From: Tricholoma matsutake
Lineage: Eukaryota > Basidiomycota > Agaricomycetes > Agaricales > Tricholomataceae
Direction of reading: 5' to 3'
Assembly (NCBI GenBank): GCA_026075535.2
Contig: AP026542.1
Coordinates: 4,774,001 to 4,838,000 of the forward strand
DNA length: 64,000 bases
This document shows, piece after piece, positions 36,011-47,800 of this stretch (positions within the stretch are counted from its first letter, which is position 1; each line of letters opens with the position of its first letter). The notes beneath the pieces were generated by a model. It ran no database searches. It was not told the origin of the DNA and saw only the letters and a list, made by a program, of their open reading frames with translations. The position numbers and the translations under genes were made by a program.

Positions 36011-36195
36011 TGATCAACAAAGTCATTTGATAAAACATGTGACCATTGGACCGATACCGTGATACCCGTAACACTGTGGGTACAGGTACAGTTTTGCCTC
36101 GGGTACAGAAATCCAAACCCATACCCATACCCAAGCATACCCATAAGCAGAAACACATGGTGTTACCCATACCTGAGTCATGCCTTAAGAATGGT

Positions 36196-37025
36196 GTTCC
36201 ATTCACCATCATACCAGCCAACGAGCTGGTATACGCCATAATATCTGGTAAGAAATGAGCCAGATATTGTATGAGGCCTAAAAACCTCTGTACGTCGTTG
36301 AAGTTATGGGGTCTATTCCACTCCCATATCTTTGCCATTTTATTGGTGTCCATGTGGAGGCCTTTGTTGTCTATCATGTGTCCAAGGAATTCCACCTTGT
36401 CCTCATATAGTTTGCACTTCTCCTGTTTGAGACAGAGCTTGTGTTCGCATAGATGTGCGAACACCAATCCCAGATGTCTCTGGTGCTCCTGCACCGATTG
36501 ACTAAAGATGAATATGTCATCCAGATAAACATGTAGGAATATGCCTATGAATTCCTGGAATATTGTGTTCATTGCACATTGAAACATCGATGGGGCATTG
36601 CAATCACCCTGTTGCATAACATTGCTCATGAACATGCCATAGATCATTGCAAACACGGTCTTATGCACATCATCTGGGACTATGCATATCTGTTTATATG
36701 CATCCAACAAATCAATCTTAGAACATATTTTTGCTCTGGCCACATCGAGACAAATAATGTCTTGTTCCGGTAAAGGTGTCACGTCCTTCACCATATTCTC
36801 ATTCCGCTGTTGCCTGTTGACAACAGTTTTCAGCTTATTCATCTTTTTCCTGACACAGAGCATAGGTGCCACTTGTTCAGCCTGAGCCTGTTCCCACCAT
36901 CCTGCATGCATATAATGTGCGATTTTTTCTGCAAGCTCAGGCTTCAATGAGTCCGGGCAATGTGGATTGTGGTACTTGTACCTCTTCTCCTCATCAACCA
37001 GCAGTATTTGATAGTTGACGTCTCA
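36196..37025 (-). pseudogene. Gypsy reverse transcriptase
   Basis: The frame shows PELAEKIAHYMHAGWWEQAQ, KLKTVVNRQQRNENMVKD, CSKIDLLDAYKQICI, GDCNAPSMFQCAMN, the active site YLDDIFIF, and FLGHMIDNKGLHMD with VQRFLGLIQYLAHF. Upstream, the element reads LLPL-stop-DVNYQILLVDEEK. TGA at 37023-37025 occupies the place of a normally conserved Arg. The catalytic YLDD is intact. The frame runs straight into element A at 36187, so the RT thumb and RNase H are separated from it. Confidence 0.92.
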
Positions 37026-38543
37026 AAGAGGCAGCAGCTTTTCCAGTGCTCCTCTCATGATGTCTTCACAGGACTTCATCCATTCCTCGCATAAATGAGG
37101 AATGTCCTTCTCCATTAACGAACCTTTTTGGTTCATTTTGTTTGACTGTTCATCCATCACTGCCATCAGAACTCTGTTCATCTTGTCAGCATCTTCCCTG
37201 CCTCTCGGCTGGTAATTCCTGGAGGAACTACCTTTCTCCCCTTTGTTTCGAGGCAAATACCTTGAGAATTTGTGGATGATTTCATTCACTTCCTTCATCT
37301 CATCTAACAATTGCTTCAGATCCTTTGTTTAAAATTGTACTACTGTCAAAGGTAGCTGCCTGTTCAACCATCCTCTCGACATCATCTATTGTAATGTCAT
37401 CTCTGGGTCCCAACAAAACTGGAAATGGTAAAGGAAATCCTTTGCCAGATCGATGTTCATCCTCATTGATCTCCTCCTCGATGATCAGTATACACTTCTT
37501 ATCTGGTGGTTTTTTGATCCTAGATGCGGCGTTCTCACTGCATTCCAGTCATTCATTGGTGCCTTTCAGCATCCCCACCTTCTTGACAGGTTCTTTTATC
37601 CCCTGTCCATCTTCCCAAAACCTCATGGCTTGCCTGCATACCAATAGGTATGCATCTGGGCTCTCCTGTAACGTGGGGAGCACTTCTTTCTCATGTCTGA
37701 TTTTGTTCTTAGGGAAATCTAGCACGATACCGTGCTTTCTCATAAACACCATTCCTAAGATTACATTGTATCTATTGATGTTCACTATATCAAAATAGTG
37801 TTTCACATCTATGTGCCCATATTTTATGCACACTTTCATGCCATAATTTATTTTTGCTTGACTTCCCCTTGTCCCCAACTGCACTGGAACTTGTTCAGTC
37901 AATTCATAGACCTTTAGGTCTGCGACATTTACTAACTCTGGTGATACCACATCCATGGTACACCCCAAGTCCAGCAACGCTACCACTGCTTGCCCGTTCA
38001 GTTTCACCTTATGATGAAGCTCTTTGCTTTATCCTTCAGGCGTACTGGTCTGTCCAGTACTTTGCTGGACTTCCTTATCTTAGTCGACAATTTTTTGTCT
38101 ACTATCTTCTTTACCTTTGGTGGGGGTAATTCCTCCCCTGTTTGTAAGGCTGTGATCAGCACCTTCGGTTCATAGACAATTTCGTGTTTGTCAGAGTCAG
38201 AAAATTCTGATGACTCTTCATCATTATCTCCCTATCCTCCTTCTTCATCTGTATCATCATCAAATGTGACGTCTTCATCACTATCCGATACTTCTACCAA
38301 TAGAGGAAAGTCCTCTTCCTCTGATGACAAGTCATTCGTCTCCTCATACTCCCAACTATCCCTGTTGGTGAGGTTCTCCTTGTCTAATCCCATTCAGAGT
38401 GCATACATGTGTGCTCCCCTTCTGTCATCATTGCTCTCTTCTTGGAGATTGAGGTCGTCGAATTTGAATTCCTCTCCCTCAGAGCTATACTGTGAACCCT
38501 CGTAAGGTTCATCTTCTTTGTCTTCCCCTTCTCTGGGAAGGTC
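37026..38543 (-). pseudogene. Gypsy protease region
   Basis: The best-conserved reading, at 37549-38007, gives LNGQAVVALLDLGCTMDVVSPE, VQLGTRGSQAKINYGM and YNVILGMVFMRKHGIVLDF. This is a pepsin-like retroviral protease. The active-site triplet should be Asp-Ser-Gly or Asp-Thr-Gly but reads Asp-Leu-Gly. The codon is TTG, one C-to-T step from TCG. Acidic, low-complexity sequence lies upstream. Frame breaks separate it from the gag zinc-knuckle region and from RT. Confidence 0.85.
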
Positions 38544-38795
38544 TAGGGATCTGCACAGGTTTTGTGTACCCATACAGGTTATGGGTATAAGTACATGTGG
38601 GTATGGGTACAGGTTGCAATAGTCCTACCCGTGAGCTACAAAATGCACCAAAAATTAAGCAAAATGGTCAAGAATTGACTGTTTTGCTTGATTTTTGGTG
38701 CGTTTTGTAGCTAAGACCTGCGGGTTTATGGGTAAAACCTGTCACAGGTATGGGTACAGTGCAAAATACCTGGGTGTTACCTGTGCAGATCCCTA
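38544..38795. mobile_element. Foldback hAT-like MITE C (252 bp)
   Basis: It is flanked by a perfect 8-bp duplication GGAAGGTC (38536-38543 and 38796-38803). The terminal inverted repeats are perfect over 17 bases (TAGGGATCTGCACAGGT). The centre is a long palindrome: GAGCTACAAAATGCACC on one side returns as GGTGCGTTTTGTAGCT on the other, with arms of roughly 33 bases around a short loop. There is no coding capacity. Its ends differ from A and B, so it is a second family of the same general type. Confidence 0.9.
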
Positions 38796-40868
38796 GGAAG
38801 GTCCTCCTCTTCTTCTTTTTCCTTGGAGAGGTCTTCCTCTCCATCCCCATCCTCTTGGATGACTTCTCTTGCTGCATACATCTGTGTGGACATACCTTTG
38901 CCTTTCTTCTCGGATGGACATTTCTTGTCTTTGGCCATGGGGCCAAGTTCCCCACAATTGAAACATTTCTTTGCTCCCAAAGAAATATTCCTTCTAGCAG
39001 TTCCCATTGTTTTATCAGGTTCTTTTGCTTTTGATGTAGAAGGTTCCATTCTCATTGGCTGGTCTGGCTTGCTCTGTACCCTTTGGTATGTCTCCTTCTG
39101 TTGGCCATTACTTCCAAATGTGCCTTGTCAGTTGTCCTGTCATTCAACAGGCTTTTGATATTCGTTATTGCCATATGGTTTTTGCATGGCATTCTCTCTA
39201 GCAGCATATTTCGTTGCTCTTATCGTCCTTTGTTTATTCCAATAACAGGACATCTGTACAGTGATTTCTTCCGCCTTTCTCGTGTGGTGGAGTATGGATT
39301 CCATCTTGGAATACTCTGGCATCACGTCTCTACTGAGCAAATGCTCAAAGATTTTCCTCAGAAGCCTCATTACATACTTCTTGAATGTATACCTATTGGG
39401 TGGTCTCACCATCTGATCTGCATATCTAGTCAGTCAATGGTAGAATGCCATGACTCCTTCATTTGGGGCATATGTTCCACTCCAGAAGTTATCCATTGCT
39501 ACCCCTGAGGCAGTGTTGTGTATAAAACAGTCGTACAGCCCAGTTATTACTGTTGTGAATGACCATGCTTCTTGTTGATGGTCCATGCCATCAATATTGT
39601 CATTATACCATGTCAAGGCAGTCCCTTGAAGGAATACGGTCATGCATACTATGCGTTCTGAGTCCATTTCTGGTCTGCAGAACTGGTTTATGTGAAACCA
39701 CCTGAGGAGGCTTACTAGCCACCTCTTGAAAACCTCTGTGTCCTCTTCACCTTCATACACCTTAGGCTCTGGTACCTTTGGTAGTTTTGTTTGATTATGG
39801 TCGACCCTTTGGCCGACCTGTCTTTCTATCAGGTTTCGATACTTGTCATGTATCGCCCTTAGATGTTTCATAGGTTGAGGTGCTCCTCTACCTTTATATG
39901 CATCTAGTTCCAAGGTTGACACCTGTATATATGGGGTATTATATTATAGGCCAATGTCTGAGGTGTGTCCCTTGGTTCTGCGCTATATCCAAACAGATGG
40001 GGTTGCCTCCCTTCCACATCTTCTTCTTCGTCAGTGGGCAGTCTACTTCCATCATCACTACTATCCGATGGATCCCCATCATTCCTGCCTCTACCTTGAC
40101 CTCCTGGTCCATTCCCAGGTGGTCTCTTGGGCAGTTCTCCTCCAGATCCCTCTCTTTTGATGGTCTCACCTCTCTTACCTGCCTGATCCTTCCAGTCCTT
40201 ACCACTAACTGGTGGTATGCTCTCCCTCTTGAGCTGTTGCTCAGGTCTAGTATCCCTGGGTCAGTTATCGTGATCAAAAACGATCCCTTGGTCCAGCACC
40301 AAGGTTTGTCCCATCTCCTTTATTTGCGAGATATGGATCCTCTGGTGGATGACTCGCTCCCCAACTTCATCTTTCCCATTTCCAAAGTAGGAATTCCCAC
40401 TCGACAACGACGTCGCTGTGTTGTTTGCTACTCATGGCGGATTCCTTAATCTTTCAATGGCGCGCCCATCTCATGATCCACTGTGTCCCCAAGCCCTCGT
40501 GCTGCATTTCTTATTGACATGAGTCCAGGTGGTCCACCATCTGGCAGTACCTCAGTCATAATCGATGGAACGTTATTGTCCTGCAGTATGGAACTTTTAG
40601 CCCCCCCTCCTATTTCCAGAGATTCCACCCATTCCAAGGTCGAGAAGTTTGGTGTCGAGGTATTTGCCTCAGGAAACAGCAATACAGAGTGTTTTCCATC
40701 CCTCGCATGCTCTATCGATAGGTCTGATGTGGCAGCATCAGGCATCTTTTTCTCCATTTCCTCCATCGCTTGCTGGGGGTTATTGGGAGTGTCAGCTCTG
40801 TCGCCCCTGGCTCCTTGCTTTCTTTGCCTTTTTGATGTTTTGTGTTGTTGGGCGCGTGTCATTGCCAT
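38796..40868 (-). pseudogene. Gypsy gag remnants with zinc-knuckle relic
   Basis: The N-terminus, MAMTRAQQHKTSKRQRKQGARG, starts at 40868. The central gag domain at 39434-39922 has EDTEVFKRWLVSLLRWFHINQF, FLQGTALTWYNDNID and AWSFTTVITGLYDCF. A degenerate zinc knuckle at about 38950 reads CFNCGELGPMAKDKKC, where the CCHC histidine is Pro and the spacing of the last Cys is off. Several frameshifts and stops divide the region. Confidence 0.85.
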
Positions 40869-41105
40869 ATGCTAAACTGGAAATTCTATTTTAGAATTTC
40901 CTCTAGTAGATTATCCTGGGTATCCCCAGTATATCAAAAATAGTAAAGTCTATTCAAAAAAGTGTAAGGGTGTGGTAGTAGTTGCTTACTTAGCCACCCA
41001 ACGAGAATATAACAATGTGTAGTATTCTCGATATAGTGGTTGTGTAAGACTTGGGAGATCCCAGTGCTAGCCGGTTGGCTATGTATATCCAGGGTCTCCC
41101 ATATT

Positions 41106-41852
41106 ACATAAGCTCACCTACCCATTTGGGTAGTGGCCCTCTACAAAAACACTGCAGTGCCTGACGTAGCACGTAGATTGAAGTATCAATCTGTGATCGG
41201 TTCTTTATTGTACCTGATGCTTGGAACGCGACCCAATATCACCTTTGCAGTAATCAAGATGTCACAGTTCTCAGCTAATCCAAGCCAGGAACATCTGGAT
41301 AAGGCACATTATATAATGCGCTACCTTGTCGGTACTCAGAATTATGAGCTTATCTACTATAGTAAGGGCAAGGAAGGCCTACAAGTGTACACAGATTTGG
41401 ACTGGGCATCCGACATAGTGAAATGAAGATCTACAATGGGCTACTTTGCCACCTTAGCAGGAGGCATTGTGTGCTGGCAGTCCTGTTTGCAAAAAACTGA
41501 TCCACTGAGTTCCACTGAAGCTGAATACATGGCTCTCTCTGACACACATCGGCAGATCATGTGGATCTTGTCCCTTTTTTCTGAATTGGGATATACCCTG
41601 AAGTGCATACCTATTTGTGCTGACAATCAGGGGTTGATCTTTATCAGATCAAACTCAGTTCAAGAAAGAAGGACCAAACATATCGACATTCACTATCATT
41701 ATACACGCGAATGTATTGAAGACGGCAAGGTCACTGTTGTATTCATCCCGGGAAGTGATAACCTGGCCGATATGTTTACTAAAAATCTCGGGAGAATTCT
41801 CTTTGAGAAATTTAGAAGCTCCCTTGGAATTAAATTCGAGGTTCAAACTTAG
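41106..41852 (+). pseudogene. Copia-3: truncated copia RT/RNase H, related to copia-1
   Basis: This plus-strand copy starts in the RT C-terminus and follows copia-1 closely: YQSVIGSLLYLMLGTRP, SQFSANPSQEHLDKA, CWQSCLQK, STEAEYMALS and ADMFTKNLG. The 5' four-fifths of the element are missing. TGA at 41424-41426 interrupts DIVK-stop-RSTMGYF, where copia-1 has VKRRSTTGYF. The copy keeps two RNase H residues that copia-1 has lost (Glu in STEAEY, Asp in ADMF). The frame ends at 41852 with FEVQT, as in copia-1. Confidence 0.92.
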
Positions 41853-41885
41853 CGCTAATCAGCTGCTGTACAGTTTGTGGGGGGG

Positions 41886-42161
41886 TGTTGAATTTAAATT
41901 GCACCTGCAGGCCACCTACATAGGCATGTGACCTGCTCCATATGGAACAAACATAGCCATACATATGTACATACATGCTACAATATGCATATGACTATCA
42001 TTCCATGCAGTGATTTGCACCTCATGGCTGAGTTGCTCATCCCTCTGAGCATGTGACCAGTAGACTCTAAGTGTATATAAACCTGCTGTATTTCATCCTG
42101 GTAATGCAGAGAGTTCTACACCTCTAACCCTAGTTACTAGCAGCACTAACCCAACCCAACA
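41886..42161 (+). repeat. Likely 3' LTR of copia-3
   Basis: A G-rich tract ending at 41885 is followed by TGTTGAATTTAAATT. The proposed end is ACCCAACA at 42161. TG...CA ends and the polypurine tract directly upstream support it. There is no second copy in the window, so the right end is a guess. Confidence 0.65.
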
Positions 42162-42959
42162 GGTAAGTAGTAAGTTAAGTGTATGCCCACTGCATTGATA
42201 GGTTGTCTCCTCAGCTCAAAGGCCGATTCACCATTACAACCACATTCTAATCACATTGGCTAACTCCCACGAGGTCCAAGAAGCAGTGTGACCACTCCCG
42301 ACCAAATCTATCGATCACGATATCATATCAACCACGTCGAAACATCACCAGCGACATTGATTGTACTGAGAAACCACATTGCACAACCTTAGGACTACCT
42401 CAAAACCCCCTAAGATCCCTCTGAACAAACACCGAATATCCCCGATCAACCTCAAACATCATTGACCATCATCAAGCATTATCGATCAACATTGAGAGAC
42501 TACGAGCGACATCGGGCACCACATTCATTATCTAAATGGTGGAATACCATGCGCCAGGGAGTATTCCAACTCATGGTCAAACCTGCTGATAGTAGGTCAG
42601 CCTCGTTCCAAGTCCCTATCACATACAGAACCCGCTGGATGGATCATTGCGAGACTTAGCACGGTTTATACACAAAGGACAGTCTCTTTTAGTTCTTTCC
42701 CTTTATTACTCCTTCATCATATGATATATCTCTTTCTTGTTTGGATTCCAGTCTCATTTTAGCCTCATGTTTTAACTCATATCTTTTGCCTCATGTTCTA
42801 CACATGTTTCTTATACCATTTTAGGAAGTTTCTCTTAAAACATATAAAAGTCTGTAGTATCTACTTGGGAATACAAGAAATTGTCTTCACATATCGCCTC
42901 ATATAAAGTTCTAAGAATCTGATCTATCCTAAAAACAATCTAAGCTTCTACGAGTTTTC
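42162..42959. other. Left flank of the Plavaka-type element
   Basis: There is no gene. From about 42300 to 42520 it is rich in short CATCGA/ATCGAT-like words (for example CTATCGATCACGATATCAT). Similar words recur at 48480-48570 beyond the transposase. These may be subterminal repeats. I did not find a clear terminal inverted repeat. Confidence 0.4.
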
Positions 42960-44671
42960 TCAATCACTTAGAAAAGCCTCGAAGGTCGCGTTGTTGACTT
43001 CTTCACTAAGTTTGGCCTGTTCACAAAGGCCGTTTGACCACTCCTCAATGCAGAACTTGACCTAGGAAAGATTTAGCGCTGCAGATTATGAAGGGACATG
43101 AACAAACCATGGTAAAAAGTAATGCGAGAGTCTCCAATAAAATGGGATTGAAATACTTCTCAAATACAATTCCCTTTGACTTCAAGCTGCTACCGAACCA
43201 CACCTCCTGGATAGGAATGCCGAATATTTTGTTTTGAGCATAGCCTTCATGATCTTTAGTATTCTGAAATGGTACCAAACATAAGCAATGAGATACCAAA
43301 ACACTGTTGGATCATACCTTGTATGTAAATGTGGAGTCAAAGATAAGGGTATCATACAGCTTGCGATTCTGGCAGACAACCTTCATACGGCTGGTATCTG
43401 AGTTGAATCCATAGCATGAAGCGACTTCACTTTGAATGATGCTAACAAGTTCTCCACGGATCCAACTTCCACGAGATTTAATCTGTAATATGAATGTCTT
43501 TCAAAATCACCAAGCAGGGAACAATATACATACCATCTTTGACATCCGTTCAGTCATACCATAATCCTCTACTGCGACACGACATGCTTCTTTCCAGCAG
43601 ATCTTGGCCCATTTGCTCTGGTTAGCCGAATCTGGATAGGGACTAATGCCAACAATGCGGCTCTCATACTCATGCATTGCATGAAGAAGAAGAGCCTGCA
43701 CAACATCTTCATAGTCAGCAGCTTTAGGTTTACCACCACCAACATACCCCACAGCGAACTGTGGGATTTTCTTCTCTTTCGGAGGAGCAGAACATCAGAC
43801 GAGTTGGTGGTAACATTATCCAACCTTGTGCACTTTGTGCCTGAAGATGATTTGTTCTGGATTTCATCATCACTGGCAGCCAGCCTAATGCGCTTGTTAG
43901 TGGCTGGAGTAGCAGGGCTGGAAGAGTTCGGAAGATCGGAAGTGCCAGTTTCAGCACCGAACATGTCCGTATCAGTAAGGTTACTTGCACTATCCATATC
44001 AGTGTCAAGTGGTGGACCATCTTGAGAAGGACTTGGCAGCTGGGGTGGTTGAGTTAAGAATGCCAAACATGAAATGTGTGCTGGCTGCTGGGATTTGAGA
44101 GCAGGGAGACACATAAGATTAATTCAAGGTACATGTGCGATTGTCTTCATACATGTAACCTGCATGTCAAATGAAGATGGTAGCTCAGGCCCAGGGAGTG
44201 GTAAGATGCACGTACCAAGGATGAAAATTGGACATCACTGTCTTCAAATGGCTCTTCAGATTCCACCCCATCGTCGTCCAGGTTCTCATTGCCACGATTG
44301 GTGTCTTTAAATATATTAGTGATAGATATACCGGTAGTCGCGTAGAAAGTACAGACCCTTGTTTCGTAGCTCCTTTCACTTGAGTTTGGTGTTCTCCTTC
44401 TCAAGACATGCCACCTTCATTTGAAGCGACTCTTTGTTGTTGTCATCTAGCAAACATCAGCCAATATATGTGGGACACGATGGAAACACTTGCTGATGGC
44501 TTGCTGCTTAGCCGATACAGTACGGTCAGAAGCGCCATGAGTTCTGTTTGGAAGTTGAAGATTGTCTGAAAGGTCATCTCGAGATTTTCTGTATGTCTTC
44601 TCTAGATGAGGCACAGGTGGGGCCTTGTTTTCCTCATTGGAGGAAGCATCCAGGACTTGATTCTGAGGCAT
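42960..44671 (-). CDS. DUF6532-like protein, divergent from the Plavaka transposase
   Basis: The start at 44671 reads MPQNQVLDASSNEENKAPP. A basic linker and a coiled-coil-like block (LEKENTKLK) follow. An acidic/Ser-rich middle contains DTDMDSASNLTDTDMFG. The C-terminal domain, rebuilt from at least four exons, has ALLLHAMHEYESRIVGISPYP, WAKICWKEACRVAVEDYG, IKSRGSWIRGELVSIIQ, GIPIQEVWFGS and VKFCIEEWSNGLCEQAKL. The stop is TGA at 42960-42962. The domain resembles DUF6532, a fungal family of unknown function common in mushroom genomes. It is divergent from the transposase with a 144-base spacer. It could be a second transposon-encoded gene or a host gene. The junction near 43760-43800 may be a frameshift or an unrecognised intron. 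Confidence 0.65.
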
Positions 44672-44815
44672 GCTGGATGGGATGGTGGGGAAAAAGAGAA
44701 AGACGAACTGTTTGGTCAACCCACGGTCAGTCAACAAAAACTCGAAGTCATATGACCAAGAAATAATGCGCACAGACCCATAATTTGAACCTTTGTATCC
44801 GTTGTCCTCAATGCA
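44672..44815. promoter_or_regulatory. Shared spacer between transposase and DUF6532-like gene
   Basis: Only 144 bases separate the two start codons, so the two genes probably share a promoter region. No core motif stands out. Confidence 0.4.
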
Positions 44816-47800
44816 ATGCCAAGACGATATAAATGCCCCTGTGGTGCTGACTTGCCCACTCTGAAGGGACTTCACTCTCATCAGTCACAATCACAGGAAT
44901 GTAGGGCCTGGGCAACAAGGGTAAAACAAGCAGTTTCAACATCAAGCTCTGAGGACGACATGTCGGAGGGACCATCTCAGTCAAAAACCCCTTCTGTGGA
45001 GCCTATGCAGCCATCAGATAATGACTCAGAGATGGACAATATCAATATTAGTTCACCTTTGCCCCCTGATCCTCCCATAATCCAAGATTTGGACGAGGAA
45101 CTCCCAACAGCATCACCCACTCAAAAGTGCCGCCATGTCCACATAGAAGACGTTGAGGAGGATGAGCCACCTGAAGCAGATTCGGTATATATCCAGGAGT
45201 TTCCAGCCAACTTCCATGTGGGGCAGAAAAAGGGAGAGGTCAAGACACAGTTTGAGATCTTGAGGGAGATGCAGAAGGCAGAAGACCGAGAGCCATGGTT
45301 TCCATTCCCTAATGAAGATGAATGGGAGCTTGCTCACTGGTTGATGGAGTTAGCAGCAAGCCAGTCCAAGATTGGCTTATTCTTGAAGCTAAAAGCGGTA
45401 CATGTTTTACTTGTGATACCCGTCACTCTAGACTCATAATCTATTATCCAAAAGGTCAGAGGTGTAGCACCAGCTTACAAGAATGCTCGTGGATTTCTCA
45501 AGTTCATAGACGTGCTGCCTCCGGGGCCGAAATTCTCCTATACCCCCCTCAAAGTGGTGGGAGACACGAAGGATGCCAATGGCAATAATCATGTCAAGAC
45601 ACTAGAGCTATGGCACCATGATCCTGTAGAGTGTAGTGCAGAATTATTAGGGAATCCATCTTTTCATGGCAAACAACAGTATGCACCTTGGCAGGTATTC
45701 AGGAATAAAAATGGAATGAATCAGGAATTTGGGGATATGTGGACTGCTGATTGGTGGTGGAAGATACAAGTATGTCAGTACAATATTAAAAGAATGTTGA
45801 GAAAGGCTTACTTTGGTAATAGGAGGTATTACCTGTTGGTGCGACTCTTGTCCCCGTCATCATTGCATCAGACAAGACCCAGCTCTCAACATTCAGTGGG
45901 GACAAACAGGCTTGGCCTGTATACCTTACCATTGGGAACATCGAAAAGGGCACACGTTGGAAGCCATCCACTCATGCCACTATTCTTCTCGGTTACATCC
46001 CAGTTTCGAAGCTTGAATGCTTCTCAGAGGAGCGTCACTCAGTTGAAGGGTATCAGATCTTCCATGACTGCATGAAGATAATGCTAGAGCCATTAGTGAA
46101 GGCTGGGACAGATGGCGTCGACATTGGTTGCGCAGATAGTTTCCTTCACACTACATTTCCCATACTGTCAGCATATATTGCAGATTACCCAGAACAATGT
46201 CTTGTTGCATGTTGCCAGGAGAATGCATGCCCGACTTGTCTTGTCAAACCAAAGGAGAGGGGGCAACCAATTCATTCAGTTCTCCATGACCCTGAGATGA
46301 CGATCCATATTCTAGCACAACAGTCCCAAGGCCTAGCTCCAAGTGAGTTCAAGGACCACAATATGAGGCCGATTAATCCATTCTGGAAGGACTTACCGCA
46401 CTGCAATATCTTCTCCTGTTTGACGCCCAACATGTTGCACCAGCTACACAAGGGCGTGTTCAAGGACCACATCTCCAAGTGGGCAATGCAGAGCATTGAA
46501 GGGGAATGGGGCGAGATTGATGCCCGTTTCCAGGTGATGTCCCGCCACCCCACTCTATGGCACTTCAAGAAGGGGATCTCCATGACAACACAGTGGACAG
46601 GGAACGAGCATAAGGTCTTCTTAGGGACACTGATCGGTGCCATGGATGATGAGGTCCTGAAGACTGTCCATGCAGTCCTGGATTTCATCGGATATGCTCA
46701 CTTTGAAACACACTGCGATGAGTCATTGGCAGAGTTGGACCAGGCATGGGTAGCCTTCCATGAAGGGAAAGGCATATTTGAGGATCTGGAGATACAGAAA
46801 CATTTCAATATCAGCAAAATTCACAATATCAAACATTATGTTGACTCAATTCGCTCATGGGGTACAACCGACGGCTTCAACTCCGAGGCATCTGAACGCT
46901 TGCATATCGACTTCACCAAGCTGGGATACCGAGCATCAAATAAGAAGGATTACACTGCTCAAATGGTGTGATGGCTTACACATCAAGAGGCAGTGCATTG
47001 GTTCACTGGTTATCTGCAGTGGGCAATGCCACATTACACAGTACAGCAGGATGAAGCCTCAGATGCAGATGATGACAATGATGAAGAAAATGAACCTGAA
47101 GGTGAACGTGAGGAGGAGGGAGCAGAGAAGGAGGCGCCTACATACCAGATCGCGAAAACAGCGCTGTTTCCAAAAACCATGATCTCCACCCTACAAGGCA
47201 CCCGATTTCCTTTACCACCTACAGAATTTCATGAATATGCAGTCCATTGCTCCTCGCCACCAACTAACACTCACATCAAACATTCTGGTGTACAAACAGG
47301 TGGCATTGAAACTGCTGTTCTTGAAGGAGGCCACGTCTTCGGAGCGGAAGGATATCGTCCATGCAACGAGGGCAGTCACAGAGAGGATCACCCCAAAGGG
47401 CATCAAGAAAGCTGTAGGAGAGAATTTTAGCATGGTTATTGTGTGGGTGAAAGAATGGGATAGCACAAAAGGCCCACTCCATGGTAAGACTTACCGCTGT
47501 CAGGATTTTCCTACATTGAAAATTTTGAAGGACTTGCTATTGCTTGCATTTGCCTCATTTTCTGCCTCCTGGACGAGGTTGGGCCATTCAAGTACCCACT
47601 TGCTTTTGTTGACTGGTTCAAGCCACTCAGAGAGCTGGGACTTGTTACAGGGATGCACAATGTGTCACTATCATCACAAGGCAGGGGTCAATGGGCTTCA
47701 ATTATCTCATTCTCAGAAATTGAATGTACCTGCCATCTCTCGCCACATTTTGGGCGCGCTGTCAATCCAACCTGGGAATCTGATACTGTTCTCAATCTCG

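Larger units (their letters stand above)
34660..36187. mobile_element. hAT-like non-autonomous element A (1528 bp, contains element B)
   Basis: It interrupts the gypsy RT/RNase H region exactly between two copies of AGAATGGT. Its ends are imperfect inverted repeats: TAGGGTGTGACTTGGGTA at the left and, in complement at the right, TAAGGCATGACTCAGGTA. The 8-bp duplication and the TAGGG-type ends fit the hAT superfamily. There is no transposase frame. Both subterminal regions are full of GGGTA/TACCC motifs, likely protein-binding repeats. Inside are palindromic tandem repeats and a second, nested element (34911-35631). Without element B and its duplication it is about 800 bases long. Confidence 0.85.
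22213..41105 (-). mobile_element. Decayed Ty3/gypsy retrotransposon, split by five nested insertions
   Basis: Five remaining segments (about 22213-22553, 28140-28304, 33766-34659, 36188-38543 and 38796-41105) read as one minus-strand element in the order gag, protease, RT, RNase H, integrase. It is interrupted by two copia elements and by hAT-like elements. The coding frame has several TGA stops, at least one TAG and frameshifts. The integrase stops abruptly after the catalytic-domain start, at LHELPQS near 22213, so the 3' end with its LTR is lost or displaced. The right border is approximate because I could not define the 5' LTR between 40869 and 41105. Confidence 0.85.

Noticed and set aside
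40869..41105. Possible 5' LTR of the gypsy element
   Set aside because: No matching copy on the left side, no primer-binding site and no clear TG...CA ends could be found.
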